Below are positions 7,129-14,450 of a stretch of 16,027 nt of DNA, one piece after another. How positions within the stretch are numbered: the first letter of the stretch is position 1; each line of letters begins with the position of its first letter. A program made the translations under genes and the position numbers. The stretch is from Jatrophihabitans sp. (GTDB taxonomy: Bacteria; Actinomycetota; Actinomycetes; Mycobacteriales; Jatrophihabitantaceae): NCBI GenBank assembly GCA_025966255.1, contig JAOPVG010000580.1:1-16027 (forward strand), read 5' to 3'. The notes beneath the pieces are model-generated. The model worked only from the letters and a program-made list of their open reading frames with translations, was not told the DNA's origin and searched no databases.

Positions 7129-7892
7129 CCGACGTTCCGGTGCGCGACGCCGCGACTGTGGTGTTGCTGCGCGACGGGTCCGACGGTGCCGGGATCGAAG
7201 CCTGGCTGCTGACGCGGGTGACCCAGATGGCGTTCGCGGCCGGGATGACCGTGTTCCCGGGTGGTCGGGTCGACGACGCCGACTCGGCGCTGCCGCTCGT
7301 CGGTGGCGACTTCGCCCGGCTCGCCGCCCGCTTCGGCTGTTCCGAGGACGTTGCCCGCGCGCTCGTCGGCGCCGCGGCGCGGGAGACGTTCGAGGAGACG
7401 GGCGTGCTGCTCACCGTCCCGTCCGCCGATCTGAGTGGTGCTCGTTCGGACGTGGAACTCGGCCGGGTCTCCTTCGGTGACCTGCTGCGCGCCAACGGGT
7501 TGTCGGTCGATGCCGGCGCATTGCATCCGTGGTCGAGATGGGTCACGCCGGCCGGCGAGGCCCGTCGCTACGACACCCGCTTCTTCGTCGGCGCGCTGCC
7601 GGAAGCGGCGGTCGCGGAGGACGTCACCAGCGAGTCGAGTGCGGCGTCCTGGCTGCCGATCGACGAGGCGATCCAGCAGGCGCAGCGCGGCGAGCGGCAA
7701 CTGCTGCCGCCGACGATGATGACGCTGGTGTCCTTGCAACCATTCGCCACGGTGGCCCAGGCGGTGGCGTCGGCGTCGGCACGGTCGCTGGAACCAGTGC
7801 GGCCGCGGCTGCGGGTCGGTGACGACGGCTCGATCGACATCGAGCTACCCGACGGCGTGATCGTGCCCGTCCGCCCCGGCCGGGCGTCATGA
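7125..7892 (+). CDS. NUDIX hydrolase, NUDT19-like
   Basis: A 255-residue NUDIX hydrolase. FPGG at 44-47 and RETFEETG at 86-93 form the two halves of the NUDIX box, separated by an insertion of about 38 residues. That split box is typical of the NUDT19/RP2 subgroup, some members of which hydrolyse CoA and acyl-CoA. The enzyme would cleave a nucleoside-diphosphate-linked substrate using Mg2+ held by the Glu residues; the substrate is not known. It starts with GTG overlapping the RidA stop and ends in an ATGA overlap with the metallo-hydrolase gene, so the three genes form one translationally coupled operon. Confidence 0.9.
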   Translation: MTDVPVRDAATVVLLRDGSDGAGIEAWLLTRVTQMAFAAGMTVFPGGRVDDADSALPLVGGDFARLAARFGCSEDVARALVGAAARETFEETGVLLTVPSADLSGARSDVELGRVSFGDLLRANGLSVDAGALHPWSRWVTPAGEARRYDTRFFVGALPEAAVAEDVTSESSAASWLPIDEAIQQAQRGERQLLPPTMMTLVSLQPFATVAQAVASASARSLEPVRPRLRVGDDGSIDIELPDGVIVPVRPGRAS

Positions 7893-8674
7893 CGCATCCG
7901 GCCTACGAGGTGGTGCGCGAGGTGACGCCGGTTGCGTCGGTGCTGCTGCAGGACAACCCCGGGCCGATGACGCTCGACGGCACCAACACCTGGTTGCTGC
8001 GGCTGCCGGACTCCGACGAGACGGTAGTCGTCGACCCTGGGCAGAGCGACGACGTGCACCTCGGCGGACTGCTGGCGGCGGCGCCGAAGATCGCGCTGGT
8101 GCTGGTGACGCACGGACACTTCGACCACAGCCAGAACGCCGCCGATCTCCACCAGCGCATCGGAGTGCCGGTACGGGCCGCCGACCCGACGCACTGCCAC
8201 GGCGCGGCGGCACTCACCGACGGCGAGGTCATCGACGTGGCCGGGTTGCGAATCCAGGTCCTGGCCACGCCCGGGCACACCGCGGACTCGATGTCCTTCG
8301 TGCTCGACGACGGTGCCGGGCCCGTCCTCACCGGAGACACGATTCTCGGCCGCGGTACGACTGTCGTCGCCCATCCCGACGGACTGCTCGGCGCGTACCT
8401 CGAATCGCTGGAGCGCCTGCGCGGGTTGGGCGATGTCGCCGTCCTTCCCGGGCACGGGCCGGAGTTGCCCAAGGCGGCCGACGTTGCCCGGATGTACCTG
8501 ACGCATCGGGAGGAGCGGCTGTCGCAGGTGCGCAGCGCCCTGCTGCAACTCGGTTCGGATGCGAGTCCGCGGCAGATCGTCGAACTCGTCTACGCCGACG
8601 TCGACCCGGCTGTCTGGTGGGCCGCCGAACTGTCCGTGCAAGCCCAGCTGGCGTATCTCCGGGACGGCGTCTGA
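7889..8674 (+). CDS. Metallo-beta-lactamase-fold hydrolase (LACTB2/glyoxalase II-like)
   Basis: A 261-residue protein with the full metallo-beta-lactamase-fold metal set: H75-x-H77-x-D79-H80, H130, D150 and H189. A C-terminal helical region (about 195-261) resembles LACTB2-like and hydroxyacylglutathione-hydrolase-like enzymes. It is expected to be a zinc-dependent cytoplasmic hydrolase, for example of thioesters, or possibly a nuclease. The substrate cannot be read from sequence. It is the last gene of the RidA-NUDIX-MBL operon and matches Rv3677c. Its end faces the crp gene across 34 bp with no strong terminator. Confidence 0.92.
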   Translation: MTHPAYEVVREVTPVASVLLQDNPGPMTLDGTNTWLLRLPDSDETVVVDPGQSDDVHLGGLLAAAPKIALVLVTHGHFDHSQNAADLHQRIGVPVRAADPTHCHGAAALTDGEVIDVAGLRIQVLATPGHTADSMSFVLDDGAGPVLTGDTILGRGTTVVAHPDGLLGAYLESLERLRGLGDVAVLPGHGPELPKAADVARMYLTHREERLSQVRSALLQLGSDASPRQIVELVYADVDPAVWWAAELSVQAQLAYLRDGV

Positions 8675-8708
8675 CTGATCTTGGTGCCCGGGCGGCCTGA
8701 TGTTCCAG

Positions 8709-9383
8709 CTACCTTGCTCGGCGGGCCAACCGTTCGCGGTCGAGGATGACGACGCTCTTGCCCTCGAGGCGCAACCAGCCGCGGGAGGCGAAGTCGGCCA
8801 GCGCCTTGTTCACCGTTTCGCGCGATGCGCCGACGAGCTGCGCGAGCTCCTCCTGCGTGAGGTCGTGCGTCACCCGCAGCTGCCCGCCGTCGATGGAGCC
8901 GAACCGCTGGGCCAACTGCAGCAGCTGCTTGGCCACCCGGCCGGGCACGTCGACGAAGATCAGGTCGGCCAGCATCGTGTTCGTACGGCGGAGCCGCCGG
9001 GCGACGACGCGCAGTAACTGCATCGCGATCTGGGGTCGCTCGGTGGCCCACTTCTGCAGGGCCGCCTTGGGCAGCCGGGCCAGGCGGGCATCGGTCACGA
9101 CGGTGGCGGTGGCCGTCCGCGGGCCCGGGTCGAACAACGACAGCTCGCCGAACTGGTCGGACGGGCCGTAGATGGCGACGAGGTTCTCGCGCCCGTCAGG
9201 GGAGCGCCGGCCGAGCTTCACCTTGCCGGCCAGCACGATGTAGAGGCTGTCACCCGGCTCGCCCTCGTTGAAGAGGACAGCACCGCGCGGCGCCTCAAAG
9301 ATCTCGAACTCACCCGACAGGGCTTCGACGTCTTCCGGGTCGACGCCCTGGAACAGTCCGGCCCTGCGCAGAATTTCGTCCAC
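8709..9383 (-). CDS. crp: Crp/Fnr-family cAMP-responsive regulator
   Basis: A 224-residue regulator, the same length as I recall for M. tuberculosis CRP (Rv3676). The cyclic-nucleotide-binding domain includes [16 protein letters not shown] (78-93), with Glu 80, Arg 89 and Thr 90 in the cAMP-contact positions. A long dimer helix (about 114-143) and a winged HTH with recognition helix around 186-198 ([13 protein letters not shown]) follow. GTG 9383 gives the conserved [10 protein letters not shown] start and has a good GAGGAG ribosome-binding site (9394-9389), so the in-frame ATG at 9422 was rejected. A near-consensus CRP site lies in its leader, suggesting autoregulation. Confidence 0.95.
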   Translation of the reverse strand: MDEILRRAGLFQGVDPEDVEALSGEFEIFEAPRGAVLFNEGEPGDSLYIVLAGKVKLGRRSPDGRENLVAIYGPSDQFGELSLFDPGPRTATATVVTDARLARLPKAALQKWATERPQIAMQLLRVVARRLRRTNTMLADLIFVDVPGRVAKQLLQLAQRFGSIDGGQLRVTHDLTQEELAQLVGASRETVNKALADFASRGWLRLEGKSVVILDRERLARRAR

Positions 9384-9407
9384 GTGTGCTCCTCGATTGC
9401 CTGCGAG

Positions 9408-9423
9408 TGCGAGCCTCGTCACA
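9408..9423. promoter_or_regulatory. Probable CRP-binding site in the crp leader
   Basis: TGCGA-N6-TCACA differs by one base from the TGTGA-N6-TCACA consensus used by CRP proteins. It lies between the candidate crp -10 element and the GTG start, about +4 to +19 from the predicted transcription start. Binding there would be expected to repress crp, forming a negative feedback loop (inference). Confidence 0.6.
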
Positions 9424-9433
9424 GTCTCGCGGA

Positions 9434-9439
9434 AGTCTA
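9434..9439 (-). promoter_or_regulatory. Candidate -10 element of crp
   Basis: TAGACT (9439-9434, minus strand) fits TAnnnT and would start transcription near 9427. That leaves a leader of about 44 nt containing the CRP-site palindrome and a ribosome-binding site. No clear -35 box is seen. Confidence 0.4.
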
Positions 9440-9464
9440 GGGCACACGCGAACTGCCCTGTAGA

Positions 9465-9707
9465 TCAGCTCGATCTGCGCCACCCGCGACGCAGGCGGCC
9501 GAGGCCCAAGCGGACCCGGAAACGCGACAGCGCGGACTCGGTGCCTTCCCGGACAAAGGTGTCCAGTTCCTCGGGACTGGCGTCGTCGAGGAACTGCTCG
9601 ATCTCCCGTTCGACGGCGATCTGGCTCAACGGCTCCTCCACGCGTCCCATGAGCAGGACGAAGCCGAGCAGCACGAATGGGAACAACAGCAGAACGAAGC
9701 CGATCAT
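9465..9707 (-). CDS. Small single-pass membrane protein
   Basis: An 80-residue protein starting at ATG 9707. Residues 2-20 (IGFVLLLFPFVLLGFVLLM) form one membrane helix. An acidic middle segment (VEREIEQFLDDASPEELD) and a basic tail ending RLRRGWRRSS follow. Its position between crp and nth matches Rv3675, also a small membrane protein of unknown function. The frame is open upstream to 9878, but that extension lies antisense to nth and has no membrane-protein character. No function can be assigned. Confidence 0.75.
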   Translation of the reverse strand: MIGFVLLLFPFVLLGFVLLMGRVEEPLSQIAVEREIEQFLDDASPEELDTFVREGTESALSRFRVRLGLGRLRRGWRRSS

Positions 9708-9776
9708 GGTGTCTCTATTGTGCCCCACGTCGACTCCGGGGCCGCGCAACCGCCGATCTCGGTCGGAGGTGGATCG

Positions 9777-9782
9777 TAGGCT
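9777..9782 (+). promoter_or_regulatory. -10 element of nth
   Basis: TAGGCT ends 6 nt before GTG 9789, predicting a leaderless nth transcript. The same hexamer serves the phosphoesterase gene. Confidence 0.5.
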
Positions 9783-9788
9783 CGAGTC

Positions 9789-10511
9789 GTGCCAGTCACC
9801 GACGAATCGCCGCTCGCTCTCACTCGCCGGGCGCGGCGCATCAACCGCGAGCTCGGCGAGCTCTACCCCGACGCCCACTGCGAGCTCGACTTCACCACCC
9901 CGCTCGAACTCTCGGTGGCGACGATCCTGTCCGCCCAGTGCACGGACAAGCGGGTGAACGAGGTGACGCCAGCGCTATTCGCGAGGTACCCGACCGCCGC
10001 TGCCTACGCCGGCGCCGACCGCGACGTCGTGGAAGAGCTGATCCGGCCGACCGGCTTCTTCCGGAACAAGACCACGTCGATCATCAAGCTGGGCCAGGCG
10101 CTCGTCGAGAAGTTCGACGGCGAGGTGCCGCACACGCTCGCCGAGCTCACCACCCTGCCCGGCTTCGGCCGCAAGACCGCGAACGTGGTGCTCGGCAACG
10201 CGTTCGACATCCCGGGACTGACCGTCGACACCCACTTCGGCCGCCTCGTCCGGCGCTGGGGATGGACGACTGAGACCGACCCGGTGAAGGTCGAACACGC
10301 GGTGGCCGAACTCATCCCGAAGAAGGAATGGACGATCTTCTCCCACCGCGCGATCTGGCACGGCCGGCGCCTGTGCCACTCGCGCAAGCCGGCTTGCGGC
10401 GCGTGCCCGATCAGCCGCCTCTGCCCGTCCTTCGGTGCGGGCCCCACAGATCCGGCGGTGGCGGCGAAGCTCGTCCGCAGTGCCGAGCAGATGATGGAAT
10501 CGTCTGTGTGA
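9789..10511 (+). CDS. nth: Endonuclease III (DNA glycosylase/AP lyase)
   Basis: A 240-residue base-excision repair enzyme that removes oxidised pyrimidines and cleaves the abasic site. The helix-hairpin-helix [13 protein letters not shown] contains the catalytic Lys 129, and VDTH contains the catalytic Asp 147. The C-terminal 4Fe-4S cluster motif is intact with C-x6-C-x2-C-x5-C (Cys 196, 203, 206, 212). It starts with GTG directly after a -10 hexamer. The stop overlaps the next gene's GTG (GTGA, 10508-10511), coupling it to the CoA-type NUDIX hydrolase. The thioredoxin-like gene found here in M. tuberculosis is absent. Confidence 0.96.
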   Translation: MPVTDESPLALTRRARRINRELGELYPDAHCELDFTTPLELSVATILSAQCTDKRVNEVTPALFARYPTAAAYAGADRDVVEELIRPTGFFRNKTTSIIKLGQALVEKFDGEVPHTLAELTTLPGFGRKTANVVLGNAFDIPGLTVDTHFGRLVRRWGWTTETDPVKVEHAVAELIPKKEWTIFSHRAIWHGRRLCHSRKPACGACPISRLCPSFGAGPTDPAVAAKLVRSAEQMMESSV

Positions 10512-11191
10512 GCGAGCCGACCGAGCTGAACGCTCCGAACCAACCGGTCGACGACCTGCCCGATTGGTTGCGTCCGCTGGCCGCGAGGGCGCGCGAGATC
10601 GACGCCACTGACCTGTCCAGGTTCCTGCCGCCGGACGACGGCACCGGGCGCGCCTCAGCGGTGTTGATGGCCTTTGCCGACACCGCGGAGGGGCCGGCGG
10701 TGTTGTTGATCGAGCGGGCCGCGGACATGCGCAAGCACGCCGGACAGGTCGCGTTCCCGGGCGGATCACTCGATCCGACCGACGAGTCGCTCGACGCCGC
10801 CGCGCTGCGCGAGGCGAACGAGGAGGTCGGGCTCGACCCCGCGAGCGTGCGGATCGTCGCCGATCTGCCGGCGATCTTCATCCCGGTCTCCGGCTTTGTG
10901 GTGACGCCGGTGCTCGCGTGGTGGGAGCACCCGCACGAGGTGCACCCCGTTGATACGGCCGAGGTCGCCGACGTGGCGCTCGTCCCGGTCGCCGAGTTGA
11001 TCGACCCGGCCAACCGGTTCCGGGTGACGCATCCGTCCGGCTGGCTCGGGCCGGGCTTCGCCGCCGGCGGGCTGTTCGTGTGGGGCTTCACCGCCGGCCT
11101 CCTCGACCGGCTGCTCGAGTTCGGCGGCTGGGCCGCGCCGTGGGACACCACAATCCATCGCCCGCTGCCCGACCTCCCCGGGCTGCGCTGA
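10508..11191 (+). CDS. NUDIX hydrolase, coenzyme A pyrophosphatase type
   Basis: A 227-residue NUDIX protein. [21 protein letters not shown] (67-86) is the hallmark of the CoA diphosphatase subgroup (NudL/NUDT7-NUDT8), and REANEEVG (101-108) is the catalytic NUDIX helix. Such enzymes cleave CoA to 4'-phosphopantetheine and 3',5'-ADP, limiting oxidised CoA. An N-terminal segment of about 45 residues precedes the fold. GTG 10508 is chosen because it overlaps the nth stop; the frame stays open further upstream only inside nth. A small hairpin follows its stop. Confidence 0.92.
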   Translation: MSEPTELNAPNQPVDDLPDWLRPLAARAREIDATDLSRFLPPDDGTGRASAVLMAFADTAEGPAVLLIERAADMRKHAGQVAFPGGSLDPTDESLDAAALREANEEVGLDPASVRIVADLPAIFIPVSGFVVTPVLAWWEHPHEVHPVDTAEVADVALVPVAELIDPANRFRVTHPSGWLGPGFAAGGLFVWGFTAGLLDRLLEFGGWAAPWDTTIHRPLPDLPGLR

Positions 11192-11194
11192 GCC

Positions 11195-11208
11195 GGGCCG
11201 TCCGGCCC
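11195..11208 (+). terminator. Short GC hairpin after the NUDIX gene
   Basis: GGGCCG-TC-CGGCCC begins 3 nt after the stop and would fold as a 5-bp stem with a 4-nt loop. It lies just before the next promoter, so it may separate the nth-NUDIX unit from the cupredoxin-MarP unit. It is short, so termination would be partial at best. Confidence 0.3.
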
Positions 11209-11221
11209 CAGGTCGCGCCGG

Positions 11222-11227
11222 TACGTT
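11222..11227 (+). promoter_or_regulatory. -10 element of the cupredoxin-marP unit
   Basis: TACGTT ends 6 nt before ATG 11234, predicting a leaderless transcript that would also carry the overlapping marP gene. Confidence 0.5.
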
Positions 11228-11233
11228 CGTGAC

Positions 11234-11671
11234 ATGCCCGCCCGCCGCTCGGTGTCCGTTGCGGCCCTTGCGGCGCTCACGCTGGCCGCTACCGCCTGCA
11301 GCAATCGCGAGTCGCCGACCAACAAGCGTCCCCACAACGGCGCCAGCACCGCCTCGCTCGTCGGCGGCATCCAGCAGGTCACGATCACGACCGGCACCGA
11401 CCTGCGGTTCCACCCGTCCACCATCACCGTGCACCCCGGCAAGGTGCGGATCCTCCTGGTCAACAACCCACCGTCGACGGGCGGACCGCCGCACAACCTC
11501 CAGGTCACCGGGCTTCCGGCGGCCTACATCCCCGACGCTGCGGCGGGTCAGACGCGGACGGTCACCTTCACCGCGCCGGCGCCGGGCCGCTACAACTTCG
11601 TCTGCACCATCCATGCCACCCAGGGCCAGACCGGCGTCCTGATCGTGAAGCCGGGCGCCGCGACATCGTGA
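11234..11671 (+). CDS. Cupredoxin-like lipoprotein
   Basis: A 145-residue exported protein. A basic N-terminus (PARR) and hydrophobic core lead to a lipobox-like AATAC with Cys 22 as the likely lipidated residue, so it should sit on the outer face of the membrane. A cupredoxin fold follows with copper-ligand positions His 87 (PPHNL), Cys 124 and His 127 (YNFVCTIH). The usual C-x2-H-x4-M pattern has Gln 132 instead of Met, as in stellacyanin-type sites. It may carry electrons or bind copper; function is unproven. Its stop overlaps the marP start (GTGA, 11668-11671), implying coupled synthesis. It has no counterpart in the mycobacterial arrangement I recall. Confidence 0.8.
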   Translation: MPARRSVSVAALAALTLAATACSNRESPTNKRPHNGASTASLVGGIQQVTITTGTDLRFHPSTITVHPGKVRILLVNNPPSTGGPPHNLQVTGLPAAYIPDAAAGQTRTVTFTAPAPGRYNFVCTIHATQGQTGVLIVKPGAATS

Positions 11672-12861
11672 ACCTCCTCGATGTCCTCATCGTCGTTGCC
11701 GCAATCGCCTATGGATACGGCGGCTATCGCAGCGGCGCCGTCGTCGGCATCTTCTCCCTGGTCGGCTTCTTCGGCGGCGCGATCCTCGGGGCGCAGCTGG
11801 CTGGGCCGATCGGCTCCCGGCTCGCGAACGGACGAGCCCAGATCCCCGTCGCGATCGTGTGCGTGCTGGTGCTCGCGACCGTCGGTCAGCTGGCCGGCGT
11901 GTACATCGCCGGATACGTGAAGAGCCGCTTGGTGCGCGAGCGCGGCCGGCCGTGGGACTCCGCGATCGGCGCGGCGTTCGGTGTGCTGTCGGTCCTCCTG
12001 GTGGCCTGGATGGTCGCAGTCCCATTGGCGTCCTCCCCCTATCCGTCGCTCGCCTCCCAGGCCAGTCACTCGACGATCGTGCGCTCCGTGAACCGGGCGC
12101 TTCCCGACACCGTGCGCGGCCTCTACTCCTCGCTGCGGGGCTTCCTCGACCAGAGCGGCTTCCCGCCGGTGCTGGGCGACCTGCCGTCGACGTCGGTGGT
12201 CGCGGTGCCCCCGCCACCGAGCAATCTGCCGGCGGCCGTGCAGCAGCGGATCCGCGAGGCGCAGCGCTCGACGTTGAAGATCTACGGCCAGGCGCCGGAG
12301 TGTGGTCGGGGCATGGAGGGATCGGGCTTCGTCTACGCGCCGCAACACGTGCTCACGAACGCCCACGTCGTCGCAGGCGCGCGGACGGTCCAGGTACAGG
12401 CGCAGCCGGGGCAGAACCTCACGGCCAGGGTCGTCGTCTTCGACCCGGATCGTGACGTCGCCGTTCTCTACGTACCGGATCTGACTGCACCCGTCCTGCG
12501 CTTCGCCCCACAACCCGCGAAGACCGGCGATCCGGCCGTGGTGCTCGGCTACCCGGAGAACGGACCGTTTACCGTGCGCTCGGCGCGGGTGCGCTCGCAG
12601 ACCACGGTGCGGGGAACGAACATCTACGGCCGCGGTTCGGTACGGCGGTCCATCTACTCGATCCGCTCGGTGGTGCGCAGCGGCAACTCCGGCGGGCCGC
12701 TGCTCGCCTATGACGGGACCGTGCTCGGGATGGTGTTCGCGACGGCGCTGGACTCTCCGGACACCGGGTTCGCGCTCACCCGCAGCGAGATCCAGGACCG
12801 GGCGAGTCAGGGCCGCACCGCCATCGCCCCAGTCGGTACCAGCGGCTGCACGCCGGGATGA
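11668..12861 (+). CDS. marP: MarP-type membrane serine protease
   Basis: A 397-residue protein with four predicted membrane helices of the CvpA/colicin-V-production type (about 4-18, 23-45, 60-83, 97-121) and a periplasmic trypsin-like protease domain (about 200-390). The catalytic triad is His 233 (TNAHVVAG), Asp 263 (DPDRDVAVL) and Ser 341 (SGNSGGPL). Cys 212 and Cys 394 sit where the regulatory disulfide of M. tuberculosis MarP lies (C214-C395, from memory). MarP protects mycobacteria from acid and oxidative stress by processing cell-wall hydrolases; the role here is inferred from homology. The start is GTG 11668, overlapping the cupredoxin stop. A convergent epoxide-hydrolase-like gene lies 90 bp downstream. 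Confidence 0.93.
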   Translation: MNLLDVLIVVAAIAYGYGGYRSGAVVGIFSLVGFFGGAILGAQLAGPIGSRLANGRAQIPVAIVCVLVLATVGQLAGVYIAGYVKSRLVRERGRPWDSAIGAAFGVLSVLLVAWMVAVPLASSPYPSLASQASHSTIVRSVNRALPDTVRGLYSSLRGFLDQSGFPPVLGDLPSTSVVAVPPPPSNLPAAVQQRIREAQRSTLKIYGQAPECGRGMEGSGFVYAPQHVLTNAHVVAGARTVQVQAQPGQNLTARVVVFDPDRDVAVLYVPDLTAPVLRFAPQPAKTGDPAVVLGYPENGPFTVRSARVRSQTTVRGTNIYGRGSVRRSIYSIRSVVRSGNSGGPLLAYDGTVLGMVFATALDSPDTGFALTRSEIQDRASQGRTAIAPVGTSGCTPG

Positions 12862-12915
12862 CGCGGCGCGGTTCCTAGGTACCACTCGACCCGTATCGCG
12901 TCGGCGGTCGGGACC

Positions 12916-12927
12916 AGGCCCGGGCCT
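12916..12927. terminator. Palindrome between convergent genes
   Basis: AGGCCCGGGCCT is a perfect 12-bp palindrome in the 90-bp gap (12862-12951) between marP and the minus-strand hydrolase. Around it CCAGG (12914-12918) can alternatively pair with CCTGG (12930-12934). The gap holds no open gene and is probably a shared terminator region. The assignment is weak. Confidence 0.3.
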
Positions 12928-12951
12928 CTCCTGGCCGCCCCGCCGGGTCGG

Positions 12952-13902
12952 TCACGGCTGATGTTGCTTGGCCCACCGGATCAGCTCGCCGCTGACGAAC
13001 TCCGGCACTTCGTTGTGCGGGAAGTGCCCGACGCCGTCGAGGACGCGCCATTCGTACTCACCCGTCACGTACTGCCCGGAGCCTTGTGCCGTAGCCGGGA
13101 GGACGCAGGTGTCGAAGTCGCCGTGCAGGTGCAGCACCGGTGCGGTGATCGGCGCGCGGAGCGAGGCGGCATACCGGCGACCGTCGGCGCGGAACAGCGA
13201 GCGGAACATCCAGCGGTAGTGCTCAGCTGCGCAGTACGACACCGGATGGATGCGCATGGCCTCGGCGTAGCGCTGGACGTCGGCCACGTAGCCGGGCGTG
13301 CCGCGCCAGCGGGGCCCCGTCCACCGGTCGTAGAGCTCCCGAACCCAGTGCGAGTCCCGCGAGAGCAGGTTCTCCGCTCGCCGCGGCACCTGGAAGGTAT
13401 TCAGCATGTAGGCCGACGCGCGGCGCTGCGCCGGCCCCGCGCCGGGCCGGATCGATGCCCGCGTGCGCAGCGGATGTGCGGCGCCCACCGCCACCACACT
13501 GCGCACGACGCGCGGATGACACGCGGCCATCGTCCAGGCCAGCGTGCCGCCGACATCGGTGCCGACGACCATCGCGTCCGATTCGCCGAGTGACGTGACC
13601 AGAGCGGCCATGTCCGCGGCGAGACTCGGCGCGTCGTAGCCGCGCGGTGGCTTGTCGCTGGCGCCGTAGCCGCGCAGGTCGACGGCGACGGCGCGGTAGC
13701 CGGCGTCGGCGAGATCGACGAGTTGCTGGTGCCACCCCCACCAGAACTGCGGAAAGCCGTGCAACAGCAGCACAAGCGGGCCGGTGCCGAGCTCGGCAAC
13801 GTGCAGAGCGATGCCGTTGGCGCGCACCGTGCGGTGCGTCCACGGGCCGTCGATCAGAACGACAGAGCTGTCCGGCGCGCCGGGAAGTGGACCGAAACCC
13901 AA
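12952..13902 (-). CDS. Alpha/beta hydrolase, epoxide-hydrolase-like (EphE-like)
   Basis: About 316 residues. HGFPQF at 48-53 supplies the oxyanion region. The nucleophile elbow GTDVGG carries Asp 116 rather than Ser, which points to epoxide hydrolase or haloalkane dehalogenase chemistry. Asp 264 (HGDFDT) and His 293 (GVGHFPHNE) complete the triad. LRGYGASDKPPRGYD and the IDGPW.H..V.ANG beginning match Rv3670/EphE from memory. The start is uncertain: after the upstream gene's TAA the first possible start in frame is TTG 13902, 5 nt beyond that stop, and no ATG or GTG occurs before the conserved N-terminus. A GTG inside TVRANG would remove conserved residues. It is probably translated by coupling to the Holin-X gene. 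Confidence 0.88.
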   Translation of the reverse strand: MGFGPLPGAPDSSVVLIDGPWTHRTVRANGIALHVAELGTGPLVLLLHGFPQFWWGWHQQLVDLADAGYRAVAVDLRGYGASDKPPRGYDAPSLAADMAALVTSLGESDAMVVGTDVGGTLAWTMAACHPRVVRSVVAVGAAHPLRTRASIRPGAGPAQRRASAYMLNTFQVPRRAENLLSRDSHWVRELYDRWTGPRWRGTPGYVADVQRYAEAMRIHPVSYCAAEHYRWMFRSLFRADGRRYAASLRAPITAPVLHLHGDFDTCVLPATAQGSGQYVTGEYEWRVLDGVGHFPHNEVPEFVSGELIRWAKQHQP

Positions 13903-13906
13903 GGGG

Positions 13907-14338
13907 TTATCCGTGACTTCGGAGGTAGGCGACGGTTTCCTTGCTCGTCGAGATGGTGCGCTCCGGAGCCTTGACGCGCTTGACCTTCTTGTAGCCGATG
14001 TAGGCGAACGCCCCGACCAGCAGCAGCTGGAGGACAAACACGATGAGGAACGCGAGCCAGCGTGAGAGCCCCAGTGCAGCGATGCCTTCGGCGAGCGCGA
14101 AGAAGCCGAACGTCAGCGAGAACACCAAAACAACGGCGGCCGCGCCGAACAGCCCGAAGCCGACACCGCCGTTCTTGACCGAGGACCGGAGCTCCAGCTT
14201 GGCCAGCTCGATCTCGCTGCGGATCAGCGTCGAGAGGTGGGTCGACGCCTCGGACACGAGTTCGCCCAGACTCGGCTCGGCGGCGTGGCGACCGGTCGGC
14301 GTCGGGGCATCACCTTGCGGTTGCTGGGTGACCGTCAC
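13907..14338 (-). CDS. Holin-X family (phage holin superfamily III-like) membrane protein
   Basis: A 143-residue protein. A polar N-terminus with PSLGELVSEASTHLSTLI and an amphipathic RSEIELAKLEL helix (40-50) precedes two hydrophobic hairpin helices (about 58-89 and 93-116) and a basic KKVKRVK tail. This is the pattern of the actinobacterial Holin-X (DUF1469/PF07332) family and matches Rv3669 by position. Despite the family name there is no prophage context, and the function is unknown. GTG 14338 is preceded by a good ribosome-binding site (GAAGGAG, 8 nt upstream), unlike the leaderless genes nearby. It is the first gene of a two-gene unit with the hydrolase. Confidence 0.88.
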   Translation of the reverse strand: MTVTQQPQGDAPTPTGRHAAEPSLGELVSEASTHLSTLIRSEIELAKLELRSSVKNGGVGFGLFGAAAVVLVFSLTFGFFALAEGIAALGLSRWLAFLIVFVLQLLLVGAFAYIGYKKVKRVKAPERTISTSKETVAYLRSHG

Positions 14339-14436
14339 GGCCTCGGCTCCTTCGTCGATAGGGACGTGCGTCGCCCCCGAATCATTGCAGCCTCCCCACG
14401 ACCGTGCACCACCTCAGGCCAATAGGGGCCGACCAG

Positions 14437-14442
14437 TACCGT
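14437..14442 (+). promoter_or_regulatory. -10 element of the Fic-like gene
   Basis: TACCGT ends 8 nt before GTG 14451, consistent with a leaderless or nearly leaderless mRNA. It lies in the 112-bp divergent gap opposite the Holin-X gene. Confidence 0.45.
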
Positions 14443-14450
14443 TGCGGCCT

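Noticed and set aside
7568..8641. 357-residue minus-strand open frame across the NUDIX and MBL genes
   Set aside because: Antisense to two genes with intact catalytic motifs; no motif of its own.
10411..11508. 365-residue minus-strand open frame opposite the CoA-type NUDIX and cupredoxin genes
   Set aside because: Ser/Arg/Gly-rich shadow frame with no motif; the plus strand carries recognisable proteins throughout.
11590..12885. 431-residue minus-strand open frame opposite marP
   Set aside because: Antisense to an intact membrane protease with triad and cysteines; the translation is charged, repetitive and without homology I recognise.
13907..14338. Holin-family gene as a sign of a prophage
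   Set aside because: No integrase, capsid, lysin or attachment site is nearby; this family is a normal chromosomal neighbour of marP/ephE in actinobacteria.
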